A DNA stretch of 64,000 nucleotides from UBA5177 sp002413265. Lineage in GTDB: Bacteria > Chloroflexota > UBA5177. Below, piece by piece: positions 34,382 to 42,267 of the stretch (position 1 is the first letter of the stretch; each line of letters begins with the position of its first letter). Made by a program: the position numbers and the translations under genes. The stretch covers positions 1 to 64,000 of the forward strand of contig DAIORV010000005.1 of NCBI GenBank assembly GCA_036752825.1, written 5' to 3'. The notes beneath the pieces are model-generated. The model saw only the letters and a program-made list of their open reading frames with translations, ran no database searches and was not told the origin of the DNA.

Positions 34382-34453
34382 CCGGACTGACTGACCCACA
34401 AGTCTTCCGGTTGCCAACGGCCATCGCGTTGGCTGCGTATGCAACGCTCGTTA

Positions 34454-34482
34454 TTGAGATGTCCGACAACGTATGCTATGAC
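34454..34482 (+). promoter_or_regulatory. probable promoter for the XRE-TPR gene
   Basis: TTGAGA (34454-34459), 17-base spacer, TATGAC (34477-34482). The leader to the ATG at 34643 would be ~155 bases, long for this genome, and holds no recognised riboswitch. The whole gap 34382-34642 shows no other clear feature. Confidence 0.5.
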
Positions 34483-34642
34483 GGGATAGTTGCCACGGAC
34501 ACACTCGCCCCCGAGCCCGTTCACCCCGCCCTTTTGCGCGTGAAGCGGCTTTGGGGTTCTTAGGAAGTGTGTTGCTGGTGGAATTCCTTTATGGATACGC
34601 AACGCTAAGCAGCCTTATGGATGGCCGGAAGAGAGGCAAGTC

Positions 34643-35962
34643 ATGGAGACTTCCAACGCGGCAGAGCAAGTGGACCCCAACGAGACTGAGATCGCCACCG
34701 CTGCTGTTGGCCAGCGCGTGCGTACTGCCAGACGAGAGCGGGGGCTGACCCTGGAGGATCTCGGTGGCGGAGCGCTGTCGCGCTCATTTCTCAGTCGTGT
34801 CGAGAACGGCAAGACACGAATCTCCCTGAAATCACTGTACAAGATCGCCACACGCCTCCAGCTCCCGATGAGTCACTTCCTCGAAGGTGCTATAGGGCCC
34901 GCTGAGGCGCCCCTCGAAATTGCGCTCGACGAGGCCGAATCTTCGCTCGCCCGGCAGGACGCGGAAGGCGCGCTCTCGCGACTCAACCGGGTTTCCGTGC
35001 CTGGAAAGCTGCAGCACCGTCTCCTCTACATTCGTGGCCGGGCCCTGAATCTTCTCGAGCGCCATCGAGAGGCCATGCAGACCTTACAGACGGCTCGTGA
35101 CCTCGCGCTCCAGCATGACGATTCCCACGCTTTGCTGGAGATTGAGTGTGCTCTGGGCGCTGCGTTGTTCGGCATCGGCGTCTATGACGAGGCACAGGTG
35201 CACTTTCGCACCGTCCTCAATGACGGCCAGGGCGGCGTAGAAGATCCGGCCCTTCGTGGCAAGGCTCTCGCCGGTATCGGCAATGTCTTCTACGTCCGCG
35301 GAGACGTGGCTTCTGCCCTGGATTATTTCTCGAGAGCGCGTGAGTACATGAGAACGGTCAACGACCCGGACACTGCCGGACGCGTCTACTCCGCGCTCAG
35401 CCAGGACTATCTGCAAAAGTCCGATCTTAGCTCGGCCGTTCGACATTCGAGCTACAGCGTCGGGTCATACAGACTGAAACAAAATGCTTGGGACGCCGCA
35501 CGCGAGCTTGCGACTATGGCCTTTCGATATTTAGCCGCCGACGACCTCGATAGAGCAGCCGAGAGCGCCCAGGATGCCGCGTCACTGGCCGTCGCCATCG
35601 GTGACTCCGAGGACGAAGCTTTCGCGCGTTCCGCTCTCGCGGGCGTGTATCTCCGACAAGGGAATCCGGATCTCGCGGCACAGGAAGCCAACCGTGCTCT
35701 CGGGCTCGAGGCCAAGAGCCTGCCGGCGCGGTCTGACAGTATGCTGGTCCTCGGGCGCATTGCATCGGAGACCGGGGAGTTTGATGCAGCGAACAACTAC
35801 TACACCGACGTGGTGAATTCGCTGCGAGGCACTGAGCACCAGCTCAGATTCGCCGAAGCGGCAATTGAGTACAGCCGTTTCCTACACAAACTCGGCGATG
35901 TAGAAGCCGCCTACAGTCTTATGCTCGAGGCAACCGAGAAGCGTAGACCGTCGTTCGATTGA
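34643..35962 (+). CDS. XRE-type regulator with TPR repeats
   Basis: A 439-residue cytoplasmic regulator. An HTH_3 domain lies at about 20-78 (VGQRVRTARRERGLTLEDL, then SFLSRVENGKTRISLKSL). The remainder is a helical array of tetratricopeptide-like repeats (about 90-430) with motifs such as GKALAGIGNVFYVRGDVASAL and AFARSALAGVYLRQGNPDLAA. This plan resembles the RRNPP regulators of Firmicutes, whose TPRs bind peptides, but no adjacent peptide gene is proven. Ribosome site AGAGG lies 6-7 bases before the ATG. It may control its own gene and the LLM oxidoreductase 25 bases downstream. Confidence 0.87.
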   Translation: METSNAAEQVDPNETEIATAAVGQRVRTARRERGLTLEDLGGGALSRSFLSRVENGKTRISLKSLYKIATRLQLPMSHFLEGAIGPAEAPLEIALDEAESSLARQDAEGALSRLNRVSVPGKLQHRLLYIRGRALNLLERHREAMQTLQTARDLALQHDDSHALLEIECALGAALFGIGVYDEAQVHFRTVLNDGQGGVEDPALRGKALAGIGNVFYVRGDVASALDYFSRAREYMRTVNDPDTAGRVYSALSQDYLQKSDLSSAVRHSSYSVGSYRLKQNAWDAARELATMAFRYLAADDLDRAAESAQDAASLAVAIGDSEDEAFARSALAGVYLRQGNPDLAAQEANRALGLEAKSLPARSDSMLVLGRIASETGEFDAANNYYTDVVNSLRGTEHQLRFAEAAIEYSRFLHKLGDVEAAYSLMLEATEKRRPSFD

Positions 35963-35987
35963 CCTGGCGCGACTAAATAACGCTTCG

Positions 35988-37004
35988 ATGGGAGAGTCGC
36001 GGGCCGGAAACAACCGGCAGACGAGGTTTGGTCTCGGGGTCTCGAATTGCCGCCCGACCTCCGAGGTCGTCACGGCGGTGCGAACGGCGGAGGGTTTGGG
36101 AGCCGAGATCGCCTTCGTGGCCGAGGACGTAAATTGCCGCGATGCCTTCCAGCTCCTCACCGCGTCCGCTCTCGAGACGGGTAGAATCCGGCTTTCCACC
36201 GGCGTGGTCAATCCGTTCACTCGCAATCCCACGTCGCTGGCCATGGCGGCTGCCACGCTCGACGAGATCAGCGACGGCAGGGCCTCGCTGGGTCTCGGCA
36301 CCAGTTCGCCGGCCCTAATCGAAGGTCAGATGGGAATTCCTCACACTGGCTCCGTTCGTGTCATGAGGGAAGCGGTTGAGGTGATCAAGCTTCTGCTCGA
36401 AGGAGGCACCGTGAGTTACAGCGGCTCGGTCTACAGCTACGTCGAAGCCGAGTTGGAAGTCCGGCCGAAGCAACCCTCCGTGCCTATCTTTTTTGCTGCG
36501 ATGGGATCGCGGATGCTGAGGCTCGCTGGACGAATGGCCGACGGCGTGCTCCTGAATGTTGGAGCGTCGCCGGCCTACGTGCGCTGGGCCGTAAGTGAGC
36601 TGGAGAGAGGCGCCGGCGAAGTTGGCCGGGATCCGGCAAACATTACGGTCGCCGCCTGGATGACCGCGTATGTAAGTGACCACCTCGAGGACAGCCTTCG
36701 GCGCGCTCGAGAGTGGCTCGCCATCATGCTCTCGATTCCTCGACAGGGAGAGCTCTTGTTGGAGAAGGCAGGCTTCGATCTCGGAATCCTGGAAGGTATC
36801 CGAGAGGAGGTTCGAGGTTACCCGCACGGCGGCAACCGCACCGCCGCGGGGAAGCTCGTCCCTGTGGAGGTCGCCCACGAACTGACGCTCATCGGCACGG
36901 CCGCCGAGGTCGGTGCGCGCATCGACGAATATCGCCGCGCGGGAGTTCAAATCCCCGTGCTTGGCATCTCGACGCTCGAAGCCGTCATGCCGGGCGCCTC
37001 GTGA
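35988..37004 (+). CDS. LLM-class (luciferase-like) flavin/F420-dependent oxidoreductase
   Basis: A 338-residue TIM-barrel oxidoreductase of the bacterial luciferase superfamily. It shows FGLGVSN at the first strand, RIRLSTGVVNPFTRNP, LDEISDGRASLGLGTSSP (a hallmark segment) and VPIFFAAMGSRMLRLAG. This pattern is closest to F420-dependent reductases such as methylene-tetrahydromethanopterin-reductase-like proteins. FMN is also possible, and substrates cannot be predicted. It begins 25 bases after the XRE-TPR regulator and may be its target. Confidence 0.85.
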   Translation: MGESRAGNNRQTRFGLGVSNCRPTSEVVTAVRTAEGLGAEIAFVAEDVNCRDAFQLLTASALETGRIRLSTGVVNPFTRNPTSLAMAAATLDEISDGRASLGLGTSSPALIEGQMGIPHTGSVRVMREAVEVIKLLLEGGTVSYSGSVYSYVEAELEVRPKQPSVPIFFAAMGSRMLRLAGRMADGVLLNVGASPAYVRWAVSELERGAGEVGRDPANITVAAWMTAYVSDHLEDSLRRAREWLAIMLSIPRQGELLLEKAGFDLGILEGIREEVRGYPHGGNRTAAGKLVPVEVAHELTLIGTAAEVGARIDEYRRAGVQIPVLGISTLEAVMPGAS

Positions 37005-37024
37005 AGTCGCCCATGTGCTCGTCG

Positions 37025-37687
37025 CTAAGGCCGCCGATCCGCTCCCGCCTCGGCTCGCGCAAACACCAGCCCGATGATCTCCCCCGCTCCGCTCTCCCGA
37101 AGTGCTTGCCCCGCCGCCGTCAGAGTGCTCCCGGTTGTATACACGTCGTCGACGAGGAGCACGTTCTCGCCATGTAATCGAGCCTCGCACTTGAACGCGT
37201 TTTCGAGATTGAGCTTTCTCTCGGCTACGGCAAGCTGAACCTGGTCCAGAGTTTTGCGCACCCGCACAAGCGCTTTTGCCTCGAACGGCAGCGATAAGGC
37301 CTGGGCAAGGTGGCGCGAGAGCATTGCCGCTTGGTCATACCCCCTTTCTCGCCGGCGGCTGGAATGAAGAGCGACGTGGACCACAAGGCTCCCACCTGCC
37401 TCAGCGGCAGCATCCGCCATAAGCCGTCCCATCAAACCCGATATGGCGTGGCGATTTTGGTACTTCAGTGCGTGGACCGCTTCGCGTGCCGCTCCCTCGA
37501 ACTCTGCAACCCCGATCACGCGCTCGATGACGCCCATGGGCTCGGCGCAGCGATTGCATTGGTGGGCGACCGACAGCCGTCCACAGAGTCCGCAGGTGTT
37601 ACCGGCTGCCCACGCGACTGAGGTCCAACAGCTTCTGCAAATCCAGCGTCCGACGCGGCGACATCCCACACAAACCGGGGGAAACAC
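37025..37687 (-). CDS. ComF family protein (phosphoribosyltransferase-like)
   Basis: A 220-residue protein with the ComFC plan: four CxxC pairs near the N-terminus (CVGC, CRSC, CGLC, CNRC), a double zinc-finger type, then a phosphoribosyltransferase domain with VLLVDDVYTTGSTL, the PRPP-binding loop. The name comes from DNA uptake, but ComF is widespread in non-transformable species. The GTG at 37687 is the first start codon in frame; homologous-looking sequence (PTLERALDVVFPP) extends upstream without a standard start codon. It follows the PHP gene on the same strand. Confidence 0.87.
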   Translation of the reverse strand: MFPPVCVGCRRVGRWICRSCWTSVAWAAGNTCGLCGRLSVAHQCNRCAEPMGVIERVIGVAEFEGAAREAVHALKYQNRHAISGLMGRLMADAAAEAGGSLVVHVALHSSRRRERGYDQAAMLSRHLAQALSLPFEAKALVRVRKTLDQVQLAVAERKLNLENAFKCEARLHGENVLLVDDVYTTGSTLTAAGQALRESGAGEIIGLVFARAEAGADRRP

Positions 37688-37778
37688 AACGTCGAGCGCC
37701 CGCTCGAGCGTTGGTACGCGCGGGTACTCGGGCGAGATGCGGAATTTGGAGGTGCTAACGGTTTCCGTGCTTAGCTTC

Positions 37779-38432
37779 TCAGGCAGCGAGGCCGAGCACC
37801 TTCAAAGTGCGATCGAACCTGGTGCGGACGTGCACCAGCGGGCTGCTCAGTCTTCCGTACCAGGTGCCACCGCGCATCGACTCGAGGAAGCTTTCTGCAT
37901 CCTCAAAGGGAGGCACGTCCACGTAGGCGTGGCCGAACTCGCCGTACGTGTGAGCGTCGCTGCCGGCGCCGCTCAGCAAACTGTTCTCCTTGGCGTACTG
38001 GAGTGCGCGAGCATTGAAGCGCGGCAAAGCATTCCGTGCGTTGAAAACTTCCAGGATGTCAATGTGCGGAGTTACGACTTCCAGTGCCTCTCGCTCGATG
38101 CGACTCCCGCGGACTTCATCAAAGGGATGAGGAACGTACGCCAGGCCCCCCTGCGCGTGGATGCGCTCCACCGTTTCCAAGGGCGCCTGTCCCGGCGCGA
38201 TCCATTCACTCAGGAACAGACCGATGATCTCCCCACGGGAGGTCTTTATCTCCTCGGAGGGGATTACCACGAACGGAGCCCGTTTCTGCATCTCCAGTGC
38301 GCCCTTGAGCTCGTTGTGGTCGGTCACCGCAATACCGTCCAGCTTCCCCTTGCGTACCACGTCGATGATTCGGTCGTAGTCGCTCACGCAATCCTTCGAA
38401 CAGAAGGTATGTGTGTGCAGATCGATCTTCAC
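37779..38432 (-). CDS. PHP-domain metal-dependent phosphoesterase
   Basis: A 217-residue PHP domain protein. KIDLHTHTF (residues 2-10) and the VTDHNELKG segment carry the metal-binding His and Asp residues; SDAHTYGE near residue 150 is the last conserved site. The family includes nucleotide 3',5'-bisphosphate and RNA/DNA phosphoesterases. The frame extends to 38543 but the GTG at 38432 directly precedes the conserved DLHTH, and the upstream UbiA gene ends at 38446, 13 bases away, so this start is preferred. Confidence 0.85.
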   Translation of the reverse strand: MKIDLHTHTFCSKDCVSDYDRIIDVVRKGKLDGIAVTDHNELKGALEMQKRAPFVVIPSEEIKTSRGEIIGLFLSEWIAPGQAPLETVERIHAQGGLAYVPHPFDEVRGSRIEREALEVVTPHIDILEVFNARNALPRFNARALQYAKENSLLSGAGSDAHTYGEFGHAYVDVPPFEDAESFLESMRGGTWYGRLSSPLVHVRTRFDRTLKVLGLAA

Positions 38433-38445
38433 TGCTGACGCATTT

Positions 38446-39396
38446 CTATTTGTAGTAGTGGAGTATGAACGCGGCACTGACCGTCCATAGGAGAAGGTCC
38501 GCGAACAGAGGAATGTCCCGCCAGACCGCCTCCTCCGGTGCACCGGAGAAGTCCGTACGGTGAACCAACAGCAGATAACGGAAGACGCCGTACAGCACGA
38601 ATGGAATTGTCACCATCATGGCGTGATTCTGGGGCACCGCGCTCGCATAGAAGGTGTACAAGGAATACGCAATGATAGTCGCGCCGGCGACGATATTGAT
38701 CAAGTCGTCGAGCAGGGGGCCGGTGTACTCTTCGAGATTCCTTCGGTGCACGCGGGCCGTTTCCTCGAGCAGCAGCAGCTCGTGGCGCCGCTTTCCGAAA
38801 CCGAGAAATAGGGAAATCAGGACCGTGCAAAGATACAGCCAGGGCGAGATAGACACGTGAATCACGACCGCGCCCGCCGCGGCCCGCAACACGAATCCGG
38901 CCGCAATGGCGAACACGTCGATCAGCACCAGGTGTTTGAGCTGCAGGGTGTAGGCGGTCTGTAAAACCATATACGCGAGCGCGACCAGTCCGAAGCCGGC
39001 ATCGAGCACAAGAGATGCGGCGACACTGCAAAGCGCTAGGACAAGAGACACCGTCAGTGCCAGGCGGACTGAAATCCTGCCGGCGGCGATGGGCCGGTTC
39101 GCCTTCAGCGGATGCTGCCGATCCGCCTCGACGTCCATGGCGTCGTTCAGGAAATAAACGGATGACGAAAGGGCGCAGAAGAGCGCGAATGCAGCCAATG
39201 CACGAACCGCAAGGTCCGCATGGGCGAGCTTCCCGGCGAAGATGACCGCTGCGAAGAGGAAGCCATTCTTTATCCACTGCTTCGGTCGCGCCGTGAGAAT
39301 GAGATCCGAAACCAGCGAGGAGCGCCTGACCGCCTCGGATGGTAGTTGGGAGATCGATTCTTGCATGAAAATCCCGCGAAAAGTCTGTTTCGCCAT
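38446..39396 (-). CDS. UbiA prenyltransferase, decaprenyl-phosphate phosphoribosyltransferase-like
   Basis: An integral membrane prenyltransferase with about nine TM segments in 316 residues. The first Asp-rich motif NDAMDVEADRQHP and the following KANRPIAAG are characteristic of the Rv3806c-like group, which transfers 5-phosphoribose to decaprenyl phosphate on the way to arabinan donors. The second Asp-rich site is in NIVAGATI-DDLIN context. Without DprE1/DprE2 or arabinosyltransferase genes nearby, a menaquinone or other UbiA role cannot be excluded. An ATG at 39366 is an alternative start. The PHP gene follows directly. Confidence 0.82.
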   Translation of the reverse strand: MAKQTFRGIFMQESISQLPSEAVRRSSLVSDLILTARPKQWIKNGFLFAAVIFAGKLAHADLAVRALAAFALFCALSSSVYFLNDAMDVEADRQHPLKANRPIAAGRISVRLALTVSLVLALCSVAASLVLDAGFGLVALAYMVLQTAYTLQLKHLVLIDVFAIAAGFVLRAAAGAVVIHVSISPWLYLCTVLISLFLGFGKRRHELLLLEETARVHRRNLEEYTGPLLDDLINIVAGATIIAYSLYTFYASAVPQNHAMMVTIPFVLYGVFRYLLLVHRTDFSGAPEEAVWRDIPLFADLLLWTVSAAFILHYYK

Positions 39397-39540
39397 GGTA
39401 TCAGCGTGCTAAACGCCCTAACAACCGACGAAACGCGCGCGACCCGTGCCGGCCAGCCGCCGCGGTGATAATGTGGTGAGCTTTGGAGACCACGGCCTAG
39501 CTAGCGCGTACACTAACGCAGTTCGGATGCCTCACCCCGT

Positions 39541-39963
39541 ATGTTCGGCCACTTCTACGAACTAATCGTCGTTCTGATCCTGGCGCTTATCTTCTTTGGC
39601 CCCGAGAAGCTGCCCGAGATTGCCCACACGGCAGGCAAGATGATCGGGGAGCTGCGCGCCGCAATGGACTCCGCGCTGCAGCCCGATCAGCAGATCCAGG
39701 ACGACGAGTTTGCCACCTACTATTACGACTCAATGCAGCACTCAGACGAGCCGGACATCGAGGTGGAGGAGCTTCCCGACCCCGCTGACGAGGTCGATTA
39801 CCCTTCGGCCGGCGGCCACCAGCATGACACGCATCTCGGAATCGAGGTGGGCCCAGAGACCGATCACGGCGCCGGAGCCGAGGCTGCACAAGACCGACTG
39901 GCAGGCAGGTCATCCAGGCCGCATGTTGACGAAGAGGACGCGGCAAATCCCTCGAAGCCGTAG
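39541..39963 (+). CDS. twin-arginine translocase TatA/TatB-type subunit
   Basis: A 140-residue Tat component: a short N-terminal TM helix (ELIVVLILALIFF), the FGPEKLPEIA hinge (residues 19-28), an amphipathic helix (AGKMIGELRAAMDSAL) and a long acidic tail (about 55-140) rich in Asp, Glu and His (GGHQHDTH). FGPEKLP at the hinge is shared by TatA and TatB, so the subtype is not certain; the long tail leans to TatB. No tatC is in the window. TACACT at 39509-39514 may be its -10. It is convergent with rpiA, 12 bases apart. Confidence 0.85.
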   Translation: MFGHFYELIVVLILALIFFGPEKLPEIAHTAGKMIGELRAAMDSALQPDQQIQDDEFATYYYDSMQHSDEPDIEVEELPDPADEVDYPSAGGHQHDTHLGIEVGPETDHGAGAEAAQDRLAGRSSRPHVDEEDAANPSKP

Positions 39964-39975
39964 GGATACCGCCGC

Positions 39976-40689
39976 TTAGCCAGGATGTCGCACCTCGGCC
40001 GCTCCGTCGTCAAGGCCAACCACAACAGCGGCGGCCATACCCAGAAAAAGTCCGTGCTCAACCACGCCGGTTTGCAGCTTGATGGCGTTGGCGGTTTCGT
40101 GGCGAGCTAGATCTATGCCACGTGCAGCGTGACAGTCGAGAATCAGGTTGTGGTTCGACGTGAGGTAGGGCCGTCCACTCTCAGCCTGTCGCACGGTCGA
40201 TTCGAGACCTATGTCCTGCAAGTGTTGCTTCGTCGACAGCCATCCGAACTGCACGATTTCGACAGGGATGGGTGTTTTTTCCCCTAGCCGCTCCACCAGC
40301 TTGCTACTGTCTACGATCACCACAAAACGCGCGGCGGCCGACGCCACGAGCTTCTCTCTCAGCAGTGCTCCCCCATGGCCTTTGATCAAATTAAGGTGAG
40401 GGTCAACCTCGTCGGCCCCATCGATGCAGAGATCGACACGAGCCCGTTCGTCCAGTCGTTTCAGCGGTATGCCATACGAACGCGCAATGGCGTCCGTCGC
40501 CTTTGATGTAGCAACGCCCGTGAAGCGGAGCCCCCCTCGATGGAGCTCTCCCAGCGCGTGCACAGCAAGCTCCGCTGTCGTCCCACTTCCCAGGCCGACC
40601 GCCATGCCGTCTAGTACCATGGACGCGGCGTACCTGGCGGCCGCCTCTTTCTGCTCCTGGGATCCCATCTCTTCCAGATTATGCGGCAT
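39976..40689 (-). CDS. rpiA: ribose-5-phosphate isomerase A
   Basis: Interconverts ribose 5-phosphate and ribulose 5-phosphate. Family motifs: AVGLGSGTTAELAV, DLCIDGADEVD and LIKGHGGALLREK, all with catalytic residues intact; length is 237. It lies next to, and is divergent from, the pentose-phosphate operon (29 bases to the TTG of the FGGY kinase), so a shared regulatory region is plausible. Together with Rpe and Tkt it links the oxidative branch to ribose and glycolytic intermediates. Confidence 0.94.
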   Translation of the reverse strand: MPHNLEEMGSQEQKEAAARYAASMVLDGMAVGLGSGTTAELAVHALGELHRGGLRFTGVATSKATDAIARSYGIPLKRLDERARVDLCIDGADEVDPHLNLIKGHGGALLREKLVASAAARFVVIVDSSKLVERLGEKTPIPVEIVQFGWLSTKQHLQDIGLESTVRQAESGRPYLTSNHNLILDCHAARGIDLARHETANAIKLQTGVVEHGLFLGMAAAVVVGLDDGAAEVRHPG

Positions 40690-40718
40690 GACCGGATACC
40701 AGGAGTCTGGAGGACGCG

Positions 40719-42218
40719 TTGGACGAGACTCAGGTGGATGCGTCAGAAGCCGCGGATCCTCTGATTCTCACGATTGATGTCGGATCCTCGTCCGTGAGAG
40801 CTTTTATCGTCGACGGAGCCGGACGCGCCGTTCGCGACATGGTCGCGCGCCGGCACTATGCACTACAAACCACCACAGACGGCGCGGCGGAGGCCGACGC
40901 CGATCAGCTTCTGCGGTACGTAGAGATCTGCATTGATGAGGTGCTCGCCTCTCTCGAGCGATCGAAGCGAGTCGTGAGGGCGGTGGCGTGCGACACCTTC
41001 TGGCACAGTCTTGTGGGCATCAAGAAAGACTTAGCGCCGTCCACCACCGTGCTCACCTGGGCCGACACTCGAAGCGCCGACGCTTCGGCACAGCTCCGCA
41101 GAAAGCTGGATGCAGAAGCCATACATCAGCGCACCGGCGCCGGGCTTTACGCAAATTTCCTGCCGGCCAAGCTGCTTTGGCTGTCGGAGACTCAGCGTGA
41201 CGCTTTCGATACGTCGTCACATTGGATGTCGCTCGGTGAGTACATCTATCTGAAGTTCTTCGGCCGGCTTCGGGTCTCCATTTGCATGGCGTCGGGTACC
41301 GGCCTGTTCGACCAGCGGCGTTGTACGTGGGACGAAGAGTTGATCGAGGAGCTCCCTATAGACGTGGATCAGCTTTCGCCGATCACAGAATTTTCGGCTG
41401 CCTTCACTGATCCCGTCGATCGCTACGCCAAACGGTGGCCCTCGCTCGCCGAAATTCCCTGGTACCTTCCACTGGGCGACGGGGCCTGCAACAACATCGG
41501 TAGCGGCGGAGTTGATGAAGAACGCGCCGTGCTGATGGTGGGTACGTCGGGGGCGATTCGCGTGGTACGACGCTCCGACGATTTCCAGGTCCCGAAGGGC
41601 CTCTGGACCTATCGGGTCGATGCGAAGCGCATAGTTCAGGGCGGTGCACTATCCGGTGGTGGGAATGTGTTCGCCTGGTTGGCGCGGATTCTCGCCTCTA
41701 CCGATCCGGATGAGCTCGAGGCTGAACTGACTCAAGTAGCGCCCGACTCACACGGGCTGACGGCACTGCCGTTTCTAGCAGGCGAACGCAGCCCTGGATG
41801 GCACGCCGAGGCGCGAGCCGCCATAGTCGGCATGACCCTGGCAACGACACCCGCCGGGATCGCCAGAGCGATGCTCGAGGGTGTTGCGTTTCGTTTTGGT
41901 CTCGTCCTCTCCATTCTGACCGCGGAAATCGGTCAGGTGCGCGGTATCATCGGAAGTGGCGTGGGATTGCTGCACTCACCGGCGTGGATGGAAATCATGA
42001 CTGATGTGCTGGGACGGCCCATCACAGTCTCAGCGGTCGAGGAAGCGACGTGCCGGGGCGCAGCCCTCCTCGCGCTCGAAGCAATGGGCCACGTTAGGGA
42101 TCTTGCCGCGCTTTCAGCTCCCGTTGGGAGGACTTTTGAGCCCCGGGCCGAGAACACAAGGATTTATGCCGCGGCGACAAAGCGGCAGGAGGACCTATAC
42201 CAACGTCTGCTTGCTTGA
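40719..42218 (+). CDS. FGGY-family carbohydrate kinase, probably gluconate kinase
   Basis: A 499-residue sugar kinase of the FGGY/hexokinase fold. TIDVGSSSVRAF (phosphate 1), AVACDTFWHSLVG, LPLGDGACNNIGSG and LPFLAGERSPGW are typical, with the second FGGY signature near GSGVGLLHSPAWMEIMTDVLG. Being first in a cluster with gnd, zwf and pgl suggests gluconate as the substrate, giving 6-phosphogluconate; xylulose or glycerol remain possible. The TTG start is supported by GGAGG six bases upstream. The operon likely begins here. Confidence 0.85.
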   Translation: MDETQVDASEAADPLILTIDVGSSSVRAFIVDGAGRAVRDMVARRHYALQTTTDGAAEADADQLLRYVEICIDEVLASLERSKRVVRAVACDTFWHSLVGIKKDLAPSTTVLTWADTRSADASAQLRRKLDAEAIHQRTGAGLYANFLPAKLLWLSETQRDAFDTSSHWMSLGEYIYLKFFGRLRVSICMASGTGLFDQRRCTWDEELIEELPIDVDQLSPITEFSAAFTDPVDRYAKRWPSLAEIPWYLPLGDGACNNIGSGGVDEERAVLMVGTSGAIRVVRRSDDFQVPKGLWTYRVDAKRIVQGGALSGGGNVFAWLARILASTDPDELEAELTQVAPDSHGLTALPFLAGERSPGWHAEARAAIVGMTLATTPAGIARAMLEGVAFRFGLVLSILTAEIGQVRGIIGSGVGLLHSPAWMEIMTDVLGRPITVSAVEEATCRGAALLALEAMGHVRDLAALSAPVGRTFEPRAENTRIYAAATKRQEDLYQRLLA

Positions 42219-42267
42219 ACACCGTCCACACACGTCTCTAAGAGGCGTCCGCGAAAGGGGATAGAAG

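Noticed and set aside
34551..34748. Possible signalling-peptide gene before the XRE-TPR regulator
   Set aside because: TTG start, no ribosome site, and it overlaps the regulator out of frame by over 100 bases.
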